64,000 nt of DNA from CAG-964 sp902789345. Lineage in GTDB: Bacteria > Bacillota > Clostridia > Oscillospirales > Acutalibacteraceae. This document shows positions 45,615-53,944 of this stretch, one piece after another; positions within the stretch are counted from its first letter, which is position 1; each line of letters starts with the position of its first letter. Made by a program: the position numbers and the translations under genes. The stretch lies in the NCBI GenBank assembly GCA_052117325.1, contig JBQKJJ010000006.1; one strand, written 5' to 3'. The notes under the pieces were generated by a model that worked only from the letters and a program-made list of their open reading frames with translations, was not told the origin of the DNA and made no database searches.

Positions 45615-47441
45615 TTATACTTCCATAATAATTGGCAGTATCATTGGACTTCTTCTTGTTTTGTTAAAGATATGCTTTGAAACATCGTCTTTAATCTTAT
45701 TTTTTATTACATTCCATTCGTGAACATTTTTACTTGCAAAGTCCACAAGAATATCTGTAGAAATTCTTCTAACCTCGTGAAGCAACTCCTCGGATTCTCT
45801 TACATAAACAAATCCTCTTGAAACAATATCAGGGCCGCTTACAACATAGCCGTCAACAATATCAAGCGACGCAACAATAATAATTAAACCGTCCTGTCCC
45901 AAATGCTTACGGTCACGCAGAACTATGCTGCCTACATCACCTACGCCCAAGCCGTCAACAAACACCTTGCCTGACGCTACAGACGGCAGCTGCTTAATAT
46001 AACCCTTTTTCAGCTCTATAACATTGCCTATATCGCCAATAAATATATGGTCACTGCTCATACCCAAGCTTTCTGCCAAGCCTGCGTGCTTACGCAGGTG
46101 CTTCTGCTCACCGTGTACAGGTATAAAGAACTCCGGCTTAACAAGGCTGTGCACTATTTTCAGTTCCTCTTGACAAGCGTGTCCCGAAACATGAACATCA
46201 TACATTGACTCATACACAACATCGCAGCCCAGCTTTAAAAGCTCGTCAATAACATTGCCTACCATTTTTTCGTTACCCGGAATAGGGTTAGCCGAAATAA
46301 TTATAAAGTCGCCATTTCCTACAGCAACCTTTCTGTGGTCAGAATATGCCATTCTGGAAAGTGCCGACATTGGCTCGCCCTGACTGCCTGTAGTAACAAG
46401 CACAATCTGTTCAGGTGTGTATTGATTAAGGGAATCAATATCTATTATAACTCCCTGTGGTACATCTACATAGCCAAGCTCTGTTGCTACCTGCATATAG
46501 TTTAGCATACTTCTGCCGGAGAAAGCAACTTTTCTGTTGTTGGCATAAGCACAATTTACAATCTGCTGTATTCTGTTGATATTTGATGCAAAGGTTGCAA
46601 TTATAATTCTTCTGTTCTGTGCTCTTACAAAAAGTCTTTCAAAGCTTTCCTGTACCTTTGCCTCTGTTTTGGTATAGCCCGGGCGTTCGGCATTGGTGGA
46701 GTCTGCCATAAGAGCCAGCACTCCCTCCTTGCCAAGCTCTGCAAAACGGGTTAAATCCGTAATTGTGCCGGCTGCCGGTGTACAGTCTATTTTAAAGTCA
46801 CCTGTATGCACAAGCGTACCTGCCGGCGTATGAATAGCCACGCCTACAGAATCAGGTATAGAGTGGTTTACATGTATAAGCTCCACATCCATACAACCCA
46901 TTTTTACAACATCGCCTGCATTTACAACATTAAGCTGAGCAGACGACACAAGGTTATGCTCCTTTAGCTTGTTTCCTACAAGTCCCATCGTAAGCGGTGT
47001 ACCGTATACAGGTATGTTACAGTCCTTAAGCAGGTACGGCAAGCCGCCGATATGGTCCTCGTGTCCGTGGGTAATTACAATACCCTTTATTCTTGATATA
47101 TTTTCCTTTACATATGTGAAATCAGGCAGAACCAAGTCTACTCCCAGCATTTCACCGTCCGGGAATGCCATACCGCAGTCCAAAATAAACATATCACCGC
47201 AGCACTCAAACAGTGTTATATTTTTTCCGATCTCATTAAGTCCGCCCAAAAAAGCAATTTTTACTGTTGGGGTGTTATTTTTTCCGTATCCTACTTTTTT
47301 TCTGCCTCGGTTTACCTTTCCCTTAGGCGAGGTGCGTCTGCCGTTTTTGGCAATTTGCTTTCCCCCCTTGGCGTTTCTGTTACCGGTTGTTTTCCTGCCT
47401 TTATTTACGCTTCTGACAGGCTTACTATTGTTGTTATCCAC
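45615..47441 (-). CDS. rnjA: ribonuclease J
   Basis: A 608-residue RNase J with 5'-3' exonuclease and endonuclease activity in RNA decay. The metallo-beta-lactamase motif is GIVITHGHEDHIGGLP (residues ~121-135), with GALVHTGDFKID-like (GTLVHTGDFKIDCTP) and the beta-CASP part (ATFASNINRIQQIV, GRSMLNYM, TTGSQGEPMSALSRM, VSGHACQEELK). A ~50-residue Lys/Arg/Gly-rich N-terminal extension (KGRKTTGNRNAKGGKQIAK) precedes the core and may bind RNA. GTG 47441 is chosen six bases after GGAGGT; the TTG at 47447 is too close. gdpP starts 31 bases downstream. Confidence 0.95.
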   Translation of the reverse strand: MDNNNSKPVRSVNKGRKTTGNRNAKGGKQIAKNGRRTSPKGKVNRGRKKVGYGKNNTPTVKIAFLGGLNEIGKNITLFECCGDMFILDCGMAFPDGEMLGVDLVLPDFTYVKENISRIKGIVITHGHEDHIGGLPYLLKDCNIPVYGTPLTMGLVGNKLKEHNLVSSAQLNVVNAGDVVKMGCMDVELIHVNHSIPDSVGVAIHTPAGTLVHTGDFKIDCTPAAGTITDLTRFAELGKEGVLALMADSTNAERPGYTKTEAKVQESFERLFVRAQNRRIIIATFASNINRIQQIVNCAYANNRKVAFSGRSMLNYMQVATELGYVDVPQGVIIDIDSLNQYTPEQIVLVTTGSQGEPMSALSRMAYSDHRKVAVGNGDFIIISANPIPGNEKMVGNVIDELLKLGCDVVYESMYDVHVSGHACQEELKIVHSLVKPEFFIPVHGEQKHLRKHAGLAESLGMSSDHIFIGDIGNVIELKKGYIKQLPSVASGKVFVDGLGVGDVGSIVLRDRKHLGQDGLIIIVASLDIVDGYVVSGPDIVSRGFVYVRESEELLHEVRRISTDILVDFASKNVHEWNVIKNKIKDDVSKHIFNKTRRSPMILPIIMEV

Positions 47442-47606
47442 AAACAAACCTCCATTATTAAATTATGTATATGAAATTAATTTAAAATTACTTACAATCA
47501 GTCTTTATATTTGTGTCGCAAACGGTGCCGAACACAAGACTAAAAATAAATAATTGAATTTAACTTATTAATTAAATAAAAAAGTCCGAACACACACATT
47601 CAATTT

Positions 47607-47635
47607 ATTTTACCCTGTTTGCCTCTTTGTGTCAA
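47607..47635 (-). promoter_or_regulatory. sigma-A promoter of rnjA-gdpP-rplI operon
   Basis: Minus-strand TTGACA (47630-47635), 17-base spacer, TAAAAT (47607-47612), leaving a 5' leader of ~160 bases. The leader repeats TGTGTTCGG twice. RNase J genes are often autoregulated through their leader. Confidence 0.75.
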
Positions 47636-47833
47636 GTTGGCAAAAGCTATGCTTTACCCAATACTGTCTTACTGATAAATTTTTATTAAGATAACCGTGG
47701 CAATATTTATTAAATAAATATTAAGTTCAAAACTATACCCTTGCGTAAAAAATTCAAAACACTCAGTAAAACTGACTGTTTGTTAAATGTGTGCTCAAAA
47801 CAAGGAACACGCCTTTTTCTAGTGTATGCAAAA
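47636..47833. other. spacer between the DegT gene terminator and the rnjA promoter
   Basis: AT-rich, no ORF with a ribosome site and no repeated element seen. Confidence 0.4.
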
Positions 47834-47862
47834 AGTCCCTCCGATAATCAAAGCGGAGGGAC
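47834..47862 (-). terminator. terminator after the DegT aminotransferase gene
   Basis: GTCCCTCCG pairs perfectly with CGGAGGGAC around a 10-base loop, followed by TTTTTGC on the minus strand. It is six bases past the stop. Confidence 0.85.
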
Positions 47863-47868
47863 AAAATA

Positions 47869-49086
47869 TCATTCTTTTATAAGCTTCATATCAGTAAGAA
47901 CCTTGCGGTAGCAGTCTATTACATACTGCACATCTTCATCGCTTAGTCTTGTATGCAGAGGAAGTGTTATTTCGTTCTTATAGTGGGCATAAGCATTAGG
48001 ATAATCTTCTATACTAAAGCCCATATTTTTATATGCCGTCATCATCGGCAACGGCTTAAAGTGCACATTACAGGCAACTCCCAACTCTGCCATACGGCGT
48101 ATAACTTCATTTCTTTCTCTGTGGCCTATACCCGGTACTCTGGTAAGGTAAATATGGCAGCTGGTAACAAATTCCTTGTTTACATGGTGCAAATAGCCTA
48201 CGCCCATTTCATCCATGGCCTTGTCATATTTTTTTATTATGTCACAGCGTCTACCCTGAATTTCCTTAAATCTCTTTAGCTGTACCAACGCTATAGACGC
48301 CTGAATGTCCGTCATATTGCACTTATAACCCGGTATAACTATGTCGTACTCCCATGAGCCTGCCAGATTTTTATGAAGTGCGTCCTTTGTCTGACCATGA
48401 AGTGAATACAGCATATACTGGTTATAAAGCCACTCGTTATCCAAGCCCTCAACATCACGCCATGTAGCAATACCGCCCTCGCCGGCTGTAATAGTTTTTA
48501 CGGCGTGTAAGGAAAAGGCAGTAAAGTCGGCTACACTGCCGCTCATTATTCCGTGTCTGCTTGAACCGAAGCCGTGTGCCGAGTCCGACACTACTATTAC
48601 TCTGTTAAACAGTCTTTGAATATCATTATTCGGTTTGAACAAATGCTTTTTATTTTCTATAGCCTTAAAAATACTTTCGTAGTCGCACATCTTTCCTGCA
48701 ATGTCCACAGGAATAACGGCTTTTGTTTTTTCTGTAATAGCGTCCTCTATCTTTTTAGGGTCAATTAAAAACGACTCAGGCGCAGTGTCAACCATTACAA
48801 TTTTTGCGCCTACATGTGCAATTACAGACGCACTGGCTGTATAGGTGTAGGCAGAAACAATAACCTCGTCGCCCTCTCCTATACCCAAAATACGCAGGGT
48901 AAGCTCTAAAGCCGCAGTGCAAGAGCCAAGCGCCACAGCCTTTGAAGTACCAAAGCACTTTGCTGCCTCCTGCTCAAATAATTTTGTTTTTGGTCCTGTT
49001 GTAATCCAACCTGAACGCAGAGTGTCTGCCACCGCGGCAATTTCTTCATCTGTAATATCAGGCGGGGAAAAAGGAACATTCCTCAT
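47869..49086 (-). CDS. DegT/DnrJ/EryC1/StrS-family aminotransferase
   Basis: A 405-residue PLP enzyme that typically aminates nucleotide-linked keto-sugars for surface polysaccharides. Motifs: SGWITTGPKTKLFEQEAAKC, ALGSCTAALEL, DSAHGFGS (PLP Asp), and FSLHAVKTITAGEGG with the PLP-binding lysine. It ends in the usual HFKPLPMMTAY and LPLHTRLSDEDV segments. It is monocistronic, with no polysaccharide genes beside it, so the substrate cannot be named; it may amino-modify a cell-surface sugar. The ATG follows AAGGAG. Confidence 0.9.
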   Translation of the reverse strand: MRNVPFSPPDITDEEIAAVADTLRSGWITTGPKTKLFEQEAAKCFGTSKAVALGSCTAALELTLRILGIGEGDEVIVSAYTYTASASVIAHVGAKIVMVDTAPESFLIDPKKIEDAITEKTKAVIPVDIAGKMCDYESIFKAIENKKHLFKPNNDIQRLFNRVIVVSDSAHGFGSSRHGIMSGSVADFTAFSLHAVKTITAGEGGIATWRDVEGLDNEWLYNQYMLYSLHGQTKDALHKNLAGSWEYDIVIPGYKCNMTDIQASIALVQLKRFKEIQGRRCDIIKKYDKAMDEMGVGYLHHVNKEFVTSCHIYLTRVPGIGHRERNEVIRRMAELGVACNVHFKPLPMMTAYKNMGFSIEDYPNAYAHYKNEITLPLHTRLSDEDVQYVIDCYRKVLTDMKLIKE

Positions 49087-49183
49087 ACTGTTTTAGCTCC
49101 TTGTTTAAATAATGTCAGCATACTCACTGACCGTAATAAAAAATACCTAAATCCCATATAAAAACTTTAATCTGTATTTTCCA

Positions 49184-49230
49184 ATTTTAGCACACCATAT
49201 CTTTAAAGTCAATTAGCTGTGTGCTATAAT
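49184..49230. promoter_or_regulatory. overlapping divergent promoters (DegT gene and radical SAM gene)
   Basis: Minus strand: TTGACT (49207-49212), 17-base spacer, TAAAAT (49184-49189). Plus strand: extended -10 TGCTATAAT (TATAAT 49225-49230) with a weak -35 TTTAAA at 49202-49207. The two -35 regions overlap, so the promoters probably compete. Confidence 0.6.
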
Positions 49231-49268
49231 ACTCTTAACAACACAAAAATTATGCTCCGGTGAAATAT

Positions 49269-50177
49269 ATGAATTACTATTCTGCAAATCAATTTTTTAA
49301 AGAAAAGTTTGGCGGCAAGGTGTATAAAATCTCATTAAACGGCGGTATGACCTGCCCAAACCGTGACGGTACCGTTGGCACAGGGGGCTGTACTTTTTGC
49401 AGCCAAACAGGCTCGGGGGATTTTTCGCCCCACAGCACCCTTTCTATTGATAAGCAAATTGAGGCTGCTATAGCAAGGGTTCGCAGTAAAATTAAAGAGG
49501 ACAGGTTTATAGGGTATTTTCAGTCATTTACCAACACATACGCCCCTGTAGATTATTTAGAAAAAATATTTATGCAGGCTATACGCAACCCAAAAATTGT
49601 GGCTCTATCCATAGGTACACGCCCGGATTGTTTGCCAAATGAAGTAATTGCACTGCTTGACAAATTAAACAGGATAAAGCCTGTATTTGTTGAGCTGGGA
49701 CTGCAAACCATTCACGAAAAAACCGCTGAATATATAAACAGATGCTACCCTCTTGAAGTTTTTGACCACGCCGTAAAAAGGCTGAAAGCAATTAATATAA
49801 ATGTTATCGTTCATACTATAATTGGGCTGCCCTTTGAAACGGAGGATATGATTTACCAAACTGTAGATTATGTTGGGAAAAGCGGTGCAGACGGAATAAA
49901 GCTGCAGCTGCTTCATATACTCAAGGGCACAGAAATGGCACGACAATACAAAGACGGCAGCTTCAAGACCTTAACTCTGGAGGAATATACACATATTATC
50001 TGCAAATGCATTGAAATAATACCTAAAAATATGGTTATTCACCGCATTACCGGCGACGGGCCAAAAAGTCTGCTTATTGCCCCAAAGTGGAGCGGAAATA
50101 AAAAGTTTGTGCTGAACACAATAAATTCTGCTATTGATAGCAACAATATTCACCAAGGCAATGTAAAATCTATATAA
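49269..50177 (+). CDS. radical SAM protein, TIGR01212/YhcC family
   Basis: A 302-residue radical SAM enzyme. The iron-sulfur site is GGMTCPNRDGTVGTGGCTFC, with a long first spacing (Cx11CxxC), characteristic of this family rather than the normal Cx3Cx2C. Downstream: YFQSFTNTYAPVDYLE, IALSIGTRPDCLP, VFVELGLQTIHEKTAEYINR, HTIIGLPFET. It is related to the Elp3 group; the function is unknown, and a role in RNA or metabolite modification is often suggested. ATG 49269 is chosen after GGTGA; the GTG at 49260 is upstream. Confidence 0.9.
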   Translation: MNYYSANQFFKEKFGGKVYKISLNGGMTCPNRDGTVGTGGCTFCSQTGSGDFSPHSTLSIDKQIEAAIARVRSKIKEDRFIGYFQSFTNTYAPVDYLEKIFMQAIRNPKIVALSIGTRPDCLPNEVIALLDKLNRIKPVFVELGLQTIHEKTAEYINRCYPLEVFDHAVKRLKAININVIVHTIIGLPFETEDMIYQTVDYVGKSGADGIKLQLLHILKGTEMARQYKDGSFKTLTLEEYTHIICKCIEIIPKNMVIHRITGDGPKSLLIAPKWSGNKKFVLNTINSAIDSNNIHQGNVKSI

Positions 50178-50251
50178 TATTTTGCAAAAACTCTTTATTT
50201 TTTTTAAAACTGTGCTATAATCTATGTATTCTATGGCAAGGGGGTAAATTT

Positions 50252-50419
50252 TTGGAACCGCAAGATTATATTGTAACTGATATTAGGGGCGAGTATGCTG
50301 TTCTAAGCAGCCTTTCCGACGGCAATGAAATGTTTATTGCTTTGGCTCTTTTACCAAGCGGCACTGATGTAGGCAGAAAGCTGCATTATGCAAATCTTGA
50401 ATATTCCCTTTCGGATTAA
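50252..50419 (+). CDS. small protein, DUF3006-like
   Basis: A 55-residue ORF, TTG start at 50252 after AAGGGGG, with a TATAAT (TGC extension) at 50216-50221 upstream. The sequence VTDIRGEYAVLSSLSDGNE followed by ALALLPSGTDVGRKL resembles the DUF3006 pattern (xRIEGDYAVVE..LPEGxKEGDxL), from memory. It would be a small soluble beta-rich protein. It lies between the radical SAM gene and ktrB and is too short for ordinary ORF calling. The start codon, ribosome site, promoter and domain-like pattern support it. Confidence 0.7.
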   Translation: MEPQDYIVTDIRGEYAVLSSLSDGNEMFIALALLPSGTDVGRKLHYANLEYSLSD

Positions 50420-50453
50420 GATATTTTTTAATTATATATAATACTAATGGAAG

Positions 50454-51827
50454 GTGTTTAAAATAGGTTATTATTTCAAAAAAATTAACGGCTTGTTTTT
50501 GCATTTGTCGCCTATGAGAATTATTACACTGGGATTTTTTATGATTATAACTCTGGGTGCCGTACTGCTTTCGCTGCCGGTTTCTTCACGCTCCGGTGAA
50601 TATACAAACTTTTTGGATTCCTTTTTCACATCAACCTCCGCTACCTGTGTAACAGGCTTAATCAGGTTTGATACATACACCCACTGGTCTTGGTTCGGCA
50701 AGGTTGTAATTCTGTGCCTGATTCAAATAGGCGGCTTAGGATTTATGACAATGGCTATATCCATTGTAGCTCTTACAAAAATGAAAATAAGCATTGCCAC
50801 CCGTGTAATTATGCAAAACTCCATATCTGCACCGCAGATAGGCGGAATTGTCAGGCTGACAAAAAAAATTTTCTTAAGCACTGCAATTATTGAGGCAGTA
50901 GGAGCCTTTATGCTGTCATTTTACTTTGTGCCAAGGCTGGGGGTATTTAGGGGTATAGTTTACTCAATATTCCATTCGGTTTCTGCCTTCTGCAATGCCG
51001 GCTTTGACCTTATGGGTTATGAAAAGCCTTTTTCATCTGTTACCTATCAGGCAGGTGACTGGTATTTCAACATAATCATTATGGCGCTTATTATTTTGGG
51101 CGGCTTGGGCTTTATTGTTTGGTTTGACCTTTTAACAAACAGATTTAAATTTAAAAAGCTGAAGCTTCAAAGCAAGCTGGTGCTTACCGTAAGCCTGTCA
51201 CTTATTGTAATAGGTACGGTGGCAATATTTATCTTTGAACAAAAAGGCGTATTGTTTAAAAATATGCCTCTTAACGAGCAAATACTCACATCAATGTTTC
51301 AGTCGGTGTCGGCAAGAACCGCCGGCTTTAATTCACTAAATCTGGCTGCAATGACCGAGCCGAGCCTGTGTATGATTATTTGCCTTATGTTTATTGGCGG
51401 CTCAACGGGTTCTACAGCAGGCGGTCTTAAAACAACAACCTTTTCAGTTTTGGTACTTAGTATTCTTTCAACTATTCGCCACAGAAAAGATATTGAGGCA
51501 TTTGGAAGAAGACTTGAAAGCGGCTTAGGAAGAACAGCGGCTTGTATTTTTACCCTTTATATTTTAATAGTAGCCCTTGCGTCTATGACAATTTCAAGCA
51601 TAGAAGGTGTGCCTATACTGCACGCAGTGTTTGAGTGCGTTTCTGCTATAGCAACGGTAGGCACTACACTCGGCATAACCACACAGCTTCAACCTGCATC
51701 GGAGATTATATTAATTTTGCTTATGATGATAGGCAGAATAGGCTCTGTAACCATTCTGCTGGCACTGTTCTCTGACAAGGGTAAAACTGTTTCAAAGCAC
51801 GCACAGGAAAAACTACAGATTGGTTAA
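50454..51827 (+). CDS. ktrB: potassium uptake protein KtrB/TrkH
   Basis: A 457-residue potassium channel-like transporter with the repeated M1-P-M2 fold. Pore segments include TSTSATCVTGLI, FHSVSAFCNAGFDL, FQSVSARTAGFNSL and CVSAIATVGTTLGIT, each with the conserved selectivity glycine region. It works with KtrA. The GTG at 50454 lies inside the ribosome site GGAAGGTG; an in-frame ATA at 50463 is six bases after it, so the true start is uncertain by three codons. ktrA follows after 14 bases. c-di-AMP from the GdpP pathway is known to inhibit KtrA/KtrC-type complexes. Confidence 0.93.
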   Translation: MFKIGYYFKKINGLFLHLSPMRIITLGFFMIITLGAVLLSLPVSSRSGEYTNFLDSFFTSTSATCVTGLIRFDTYTHWSWFGKVVILCLIQIGGLGFMTMAISIVALTKMKISIATRVIMQNSISAPQIGGIVRLTKKIFLSTAIIEAVGAFMLSFYFVPRLGVFRGIVYSIFHSVSAFCNAGFDLMGYEKPFSSVTYQAGDWYFNIIIMALIILGGLGFIVWFDLLTNRFKFKKLKLQSKLVLTVSLSLIVIGTVAIFIFEQKGVLFKNMPLNEQILTSMFQSVSARTAGFNSLNLAAMTEPSLCMIICLMFIGGSTGSTAGGLKTTTFSVLVLSILSTIRHRKDIEAFGRRLESGLGRTAACIFTLYILIVALASMTISSIEGVPILHAVFECVSAIATVGTTLGITTQLQPASEIILILLMMIGRIGSVTILLALFSDKGKTVSKHAQEKLQIG

Positions 51828-51841
51828 GGAGACACTTTATA

Positions 51842-52489
51842 ATGAAGTCAATTTTAATTATAGGTTTAGGAAGATTTGGAGCTATTATGGCAAAAAAACT
51901 CGAAGAGGAGGGCAACAATGTATTAGGCGTTGACATACAGGAAAAGCGTGCCGACGATGCTGTAGACTTTTTAACAAATATTCAAATAGGCGACGCAACA
52001 GACGACCGCTTTATTGAGTCGTTAGGCGTGTCGAATTTTGACTTGTGTGTTGTTGCAGTAGGCGGCGAAAGCTTTCAGACTGTGCTTGAAATAACCGTAT
52101 TGCTTAAGGACAACGGTGCAAAGTTTATTATGACAAGAGCTAACCGTGATGTTCACGAAAAACTACTGCTGAGAAACGGTGCCGACTATGTTGTGTGTGC
52201 CGACCGTGAGGCCGCAGAGCGCCTAGCGGTAAGGTTTGGCAAAAACAATGTGTTTGACTACATTGAGCTTACTGACGAATACGGCCTGTATGAGGTTCCT
52301 GTACCTGACGCTTGGGTGGGCAAAACAATTTCTCAGGTTAATGTTCGTTCCAAATACAATGTAAATATTATAGGAACAAAGGCAGGCAGCAACATTCGCC
52401 CTACCATTACCCCAGACTATGTTTTCACACCTAACGAAAACCTTATGGTTATGGGTACCGAAACGGTTATGAGAAAATTCTTAAAATAA
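51842..52489 (+). CDS. ktrA: potassium uptake regulatory protein KtrA/TrkA
   Basis: A 215-residue cytoplasmic gating ring protein with an N-terminal Rossmann RCK domain (ILIIGLGRFGAIMAKKLEEE..VLGVDIQE, nucleotide binding) and a C-terminal RCK_C domain (residues ~135-215, VPDAWVGKTISQVNVRSKYNVNIIGTK). It binds ATP/ADP and often c-di-AMP at the C-terminal domain. It follows ktrB by 14 bases, with GGAG before the ATG. A strong terminator lies 20 bases downstream. Confidence 0.95.
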   Translation: MKSILIIGLGRFGAIMAKKLEEEGNNVLGVDIQEKRADDAVDFLTNIQIGDATDDRFIESLGVSNFDLCVVAVGGESFQTVLEITVLLKDNGAKFIMTRANRDVHEKLLLRNGADYVVCADREAAERLAVRFGKNNVFDYIELTDEYGLYEVPVPDAWVGKTISQVNVRSKYNVNIIGTKAGSNIRPTITPDYVFTPNENLMVMGTETVMRKFLK

Positions 52490-52508
52490 ATAATTAAACA
52501 AAGCAAAA

Positions 52509-52549
52509 ACCTCCCACTGAAAGAATTGCGTTTCAGTGGGAGATTTTTT
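52509..52549 (+). terminator. terminator after ktrA
   Basis: CTCCCACTGAAA pairs perfectly with TTTCAGTGGGAG around an 8-base loop, followed by ATTTTTT. Confidence 0.9.
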
Positions 52550-52706
52550 ATAAAATTTTTAGACAGCCAATGTCAAAGTGTAAGTTTAAGGTTTTTAAAT
52601 CAGGTTTTGGTATTTTAAATATTTATATTCGCTACATAATTTTATTCTCTATTTAGCAAACAACCATACAAATAAATTGCTCGTTTAATAGGTATGTTCT
52701 TACCCT

Positions 52707-53327
52707 TTATACACCGTTTAACAGGCTCTCGTTATTTTCGTTTAGTATTTCTAAAATATTGTCACCGCTAAACACAACCATATATTCATACGGCAACAGC
52801 AAGCACCATACAATTGACGGCCGTATGCTTAAAAGCTGATAGGCGTAATATGGCTTGTACTCCGAGGCAGATACACAATTAAAGCTGCCGTTATCATCCT
52901 TTTCCAGTCCCTCTATACACCAGCCGGATTCCCCTAAATCGGAAAATCTCTGCATACTTATGTACTCTTTATTTAGTGCATTGTCCGCAACCGCTATTTT
53001 ATCGTCAAACCTAACTGCTTCCCCTCCAACGCCACAGGTCTTTAAAATATCCAACTGCTGAAACTGTATTCCAAAAGCTAAAGTTAAGTCTGTAGTGGTA
53101 TCATTAAAAGGATTTTTCATATAGTCAGGTGCTGCTATAGTGTATTCATTGTGGGATTGTTTATTTAAAGTAAAAACAGTGAAGCCTATTTGAATTTTAT
53201 AGCCGTCCCTAAATGTGTCGCCTATTTTTTCAATCTCACTAAGTAAAATTAGCGCCTGTGTGTACAGCTCCTCTTCCAGAGTAAGGCTGTAACTTATTCC
53301 GTTTATTTCTTTTATGTATGTTTTCAT
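52707..53327 (-). CDS. protein of unknown function, 206 residues
   Basis: A soluble, acidic, 206-residue protein without membrane segments or known catalytic motif. Distinct patches include YKIQIGFTVFTLNKQ, NPFNDTTTDLTLAFGIQFQQL and GESGWCIEGLEKDD. The layout is reminiscent of small immunity-like or SMI1-type globular proteins, but no family can be named. It is a single gene with 140 bases of spacer after it and converges with ktrA. Confidence 0.7.
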   Translation of the reverse strand: MKTYIKEINGISYSLTLEEELYTQALILLSEIEKIGDTFRDGYKIQIGFTVFTLNKQSHNEYTIAAPDYMKNPFNDTTTDLTLAFGIQFQQLDILKTCGVGGEAVRFDDKIAVADNALNKEYISMQRFSDLGESGWCIEGLEKDDNGSFNCVSASEYKPYYAYQLLSIRPSIVWCLLLPYEYMVVFSGDNILEILNENNESLLNGV

Positions 53328-53520
53328 TTTTAGGCCTTTCTGTGGCTTTGTAGTGAAAATAAAAGCTCACCCTGTAATGATGATTAATCAAAACAATTTT
53401 AATTCCCCATATGCGCCCATATAGATGTTATAAAAATATATTAAATTGATTATACCAAGCACTGCAATATATTACAATAAAAATGTTTTGGTTTAGGTTG
53501 TTTACAGCAAAATAAAAAAG

Positions 53521-53592
53521 CAAGGCCTACAAGGCAGGGTAAACCGCCTTATAAGCCTCTCGTGGCAAGGCTAAACTGCCTATAGGCCTTTG
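53521..53592 (-). terminator. branched terminator-like structure after the DUF3789-type gene
   Basis: A 17-base imperfect outer stem (CAAGGCCTA...AAGGCAG with CTGCC...TAGGCCTTTG) encloses an inner hairpin GCCTT...GCC-TCTCGT-GGC...AAGGC. On the minus strand it is followed by GCTTTTTTATTTT, the terminator direction for the small gene at 53615. The structure is larger and more branched than needed for a terminator and could be a small RNA. Confidence 0.6.
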
Positions 53593-53614
53593 AAATGTAT
53601 TATTACCATCTTTT

Positions 53615-53707
53615 TTAATCATCTGCTTTTGATGCTGCATTAAACACGCACATAACGCACACACCAAGAAACACTCCAACAAAAATTCCTATAAAAAAGC
53701 CAAGCAT
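53615..53707 (-). CDS. 30-residue DUF3789-type small membrane protein
   Basis: A 30-codon ORF, ATG at 53707 after GGAAGTGATT, encoding one membrane helix (MLGFFIGIFVGVFLGVCV) and the tail MCVFNAASKADD. The layout matches the DUF3789 family of short proteins (start MxGFxxGxFxGxxxGxxxMC, then a polar end), common in Firmicutes genomes and on phages and plasmids. The function is unknown. It sits in a 620-base gap between the unknown gene and ilvC, followed by a structured terminator. Confidence 0.72.
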   Translation of the reverse strand: MLGFFIGIFVGVFLGVCVMCVFNAASKADD

Positions 53708-53874
53708 AAATTAATCACTTCCAATAGATATAGATTTTTTAAAAGTATTACCTATTTACATAATTTTATGCCGGACTTTTATTTTTTGCTACTAAATGCT
53801 TATTTTTGTATTTTGGATTATTATGTTCACCGATTTACCGGCTTAGTGGCGTATTATTTCGGTTTATATCAAAA

Positions 53875-53903
53875 ACACACCGCAAGCTACGCCTGCGGTG
53901 TGT
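53875..53903 (-). terminator. terminator of the ilv operon
   Basis: ACACACCGCA pairs perfectly with TGCGGTGTGT around a 9-base loop, 40 bases after the ilvC stop. Confidence 0.85.
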
Positions 53904-53944
53904 AAAATGCTTATGTATAAGCAAGGAAATACATCAACTAAAAA

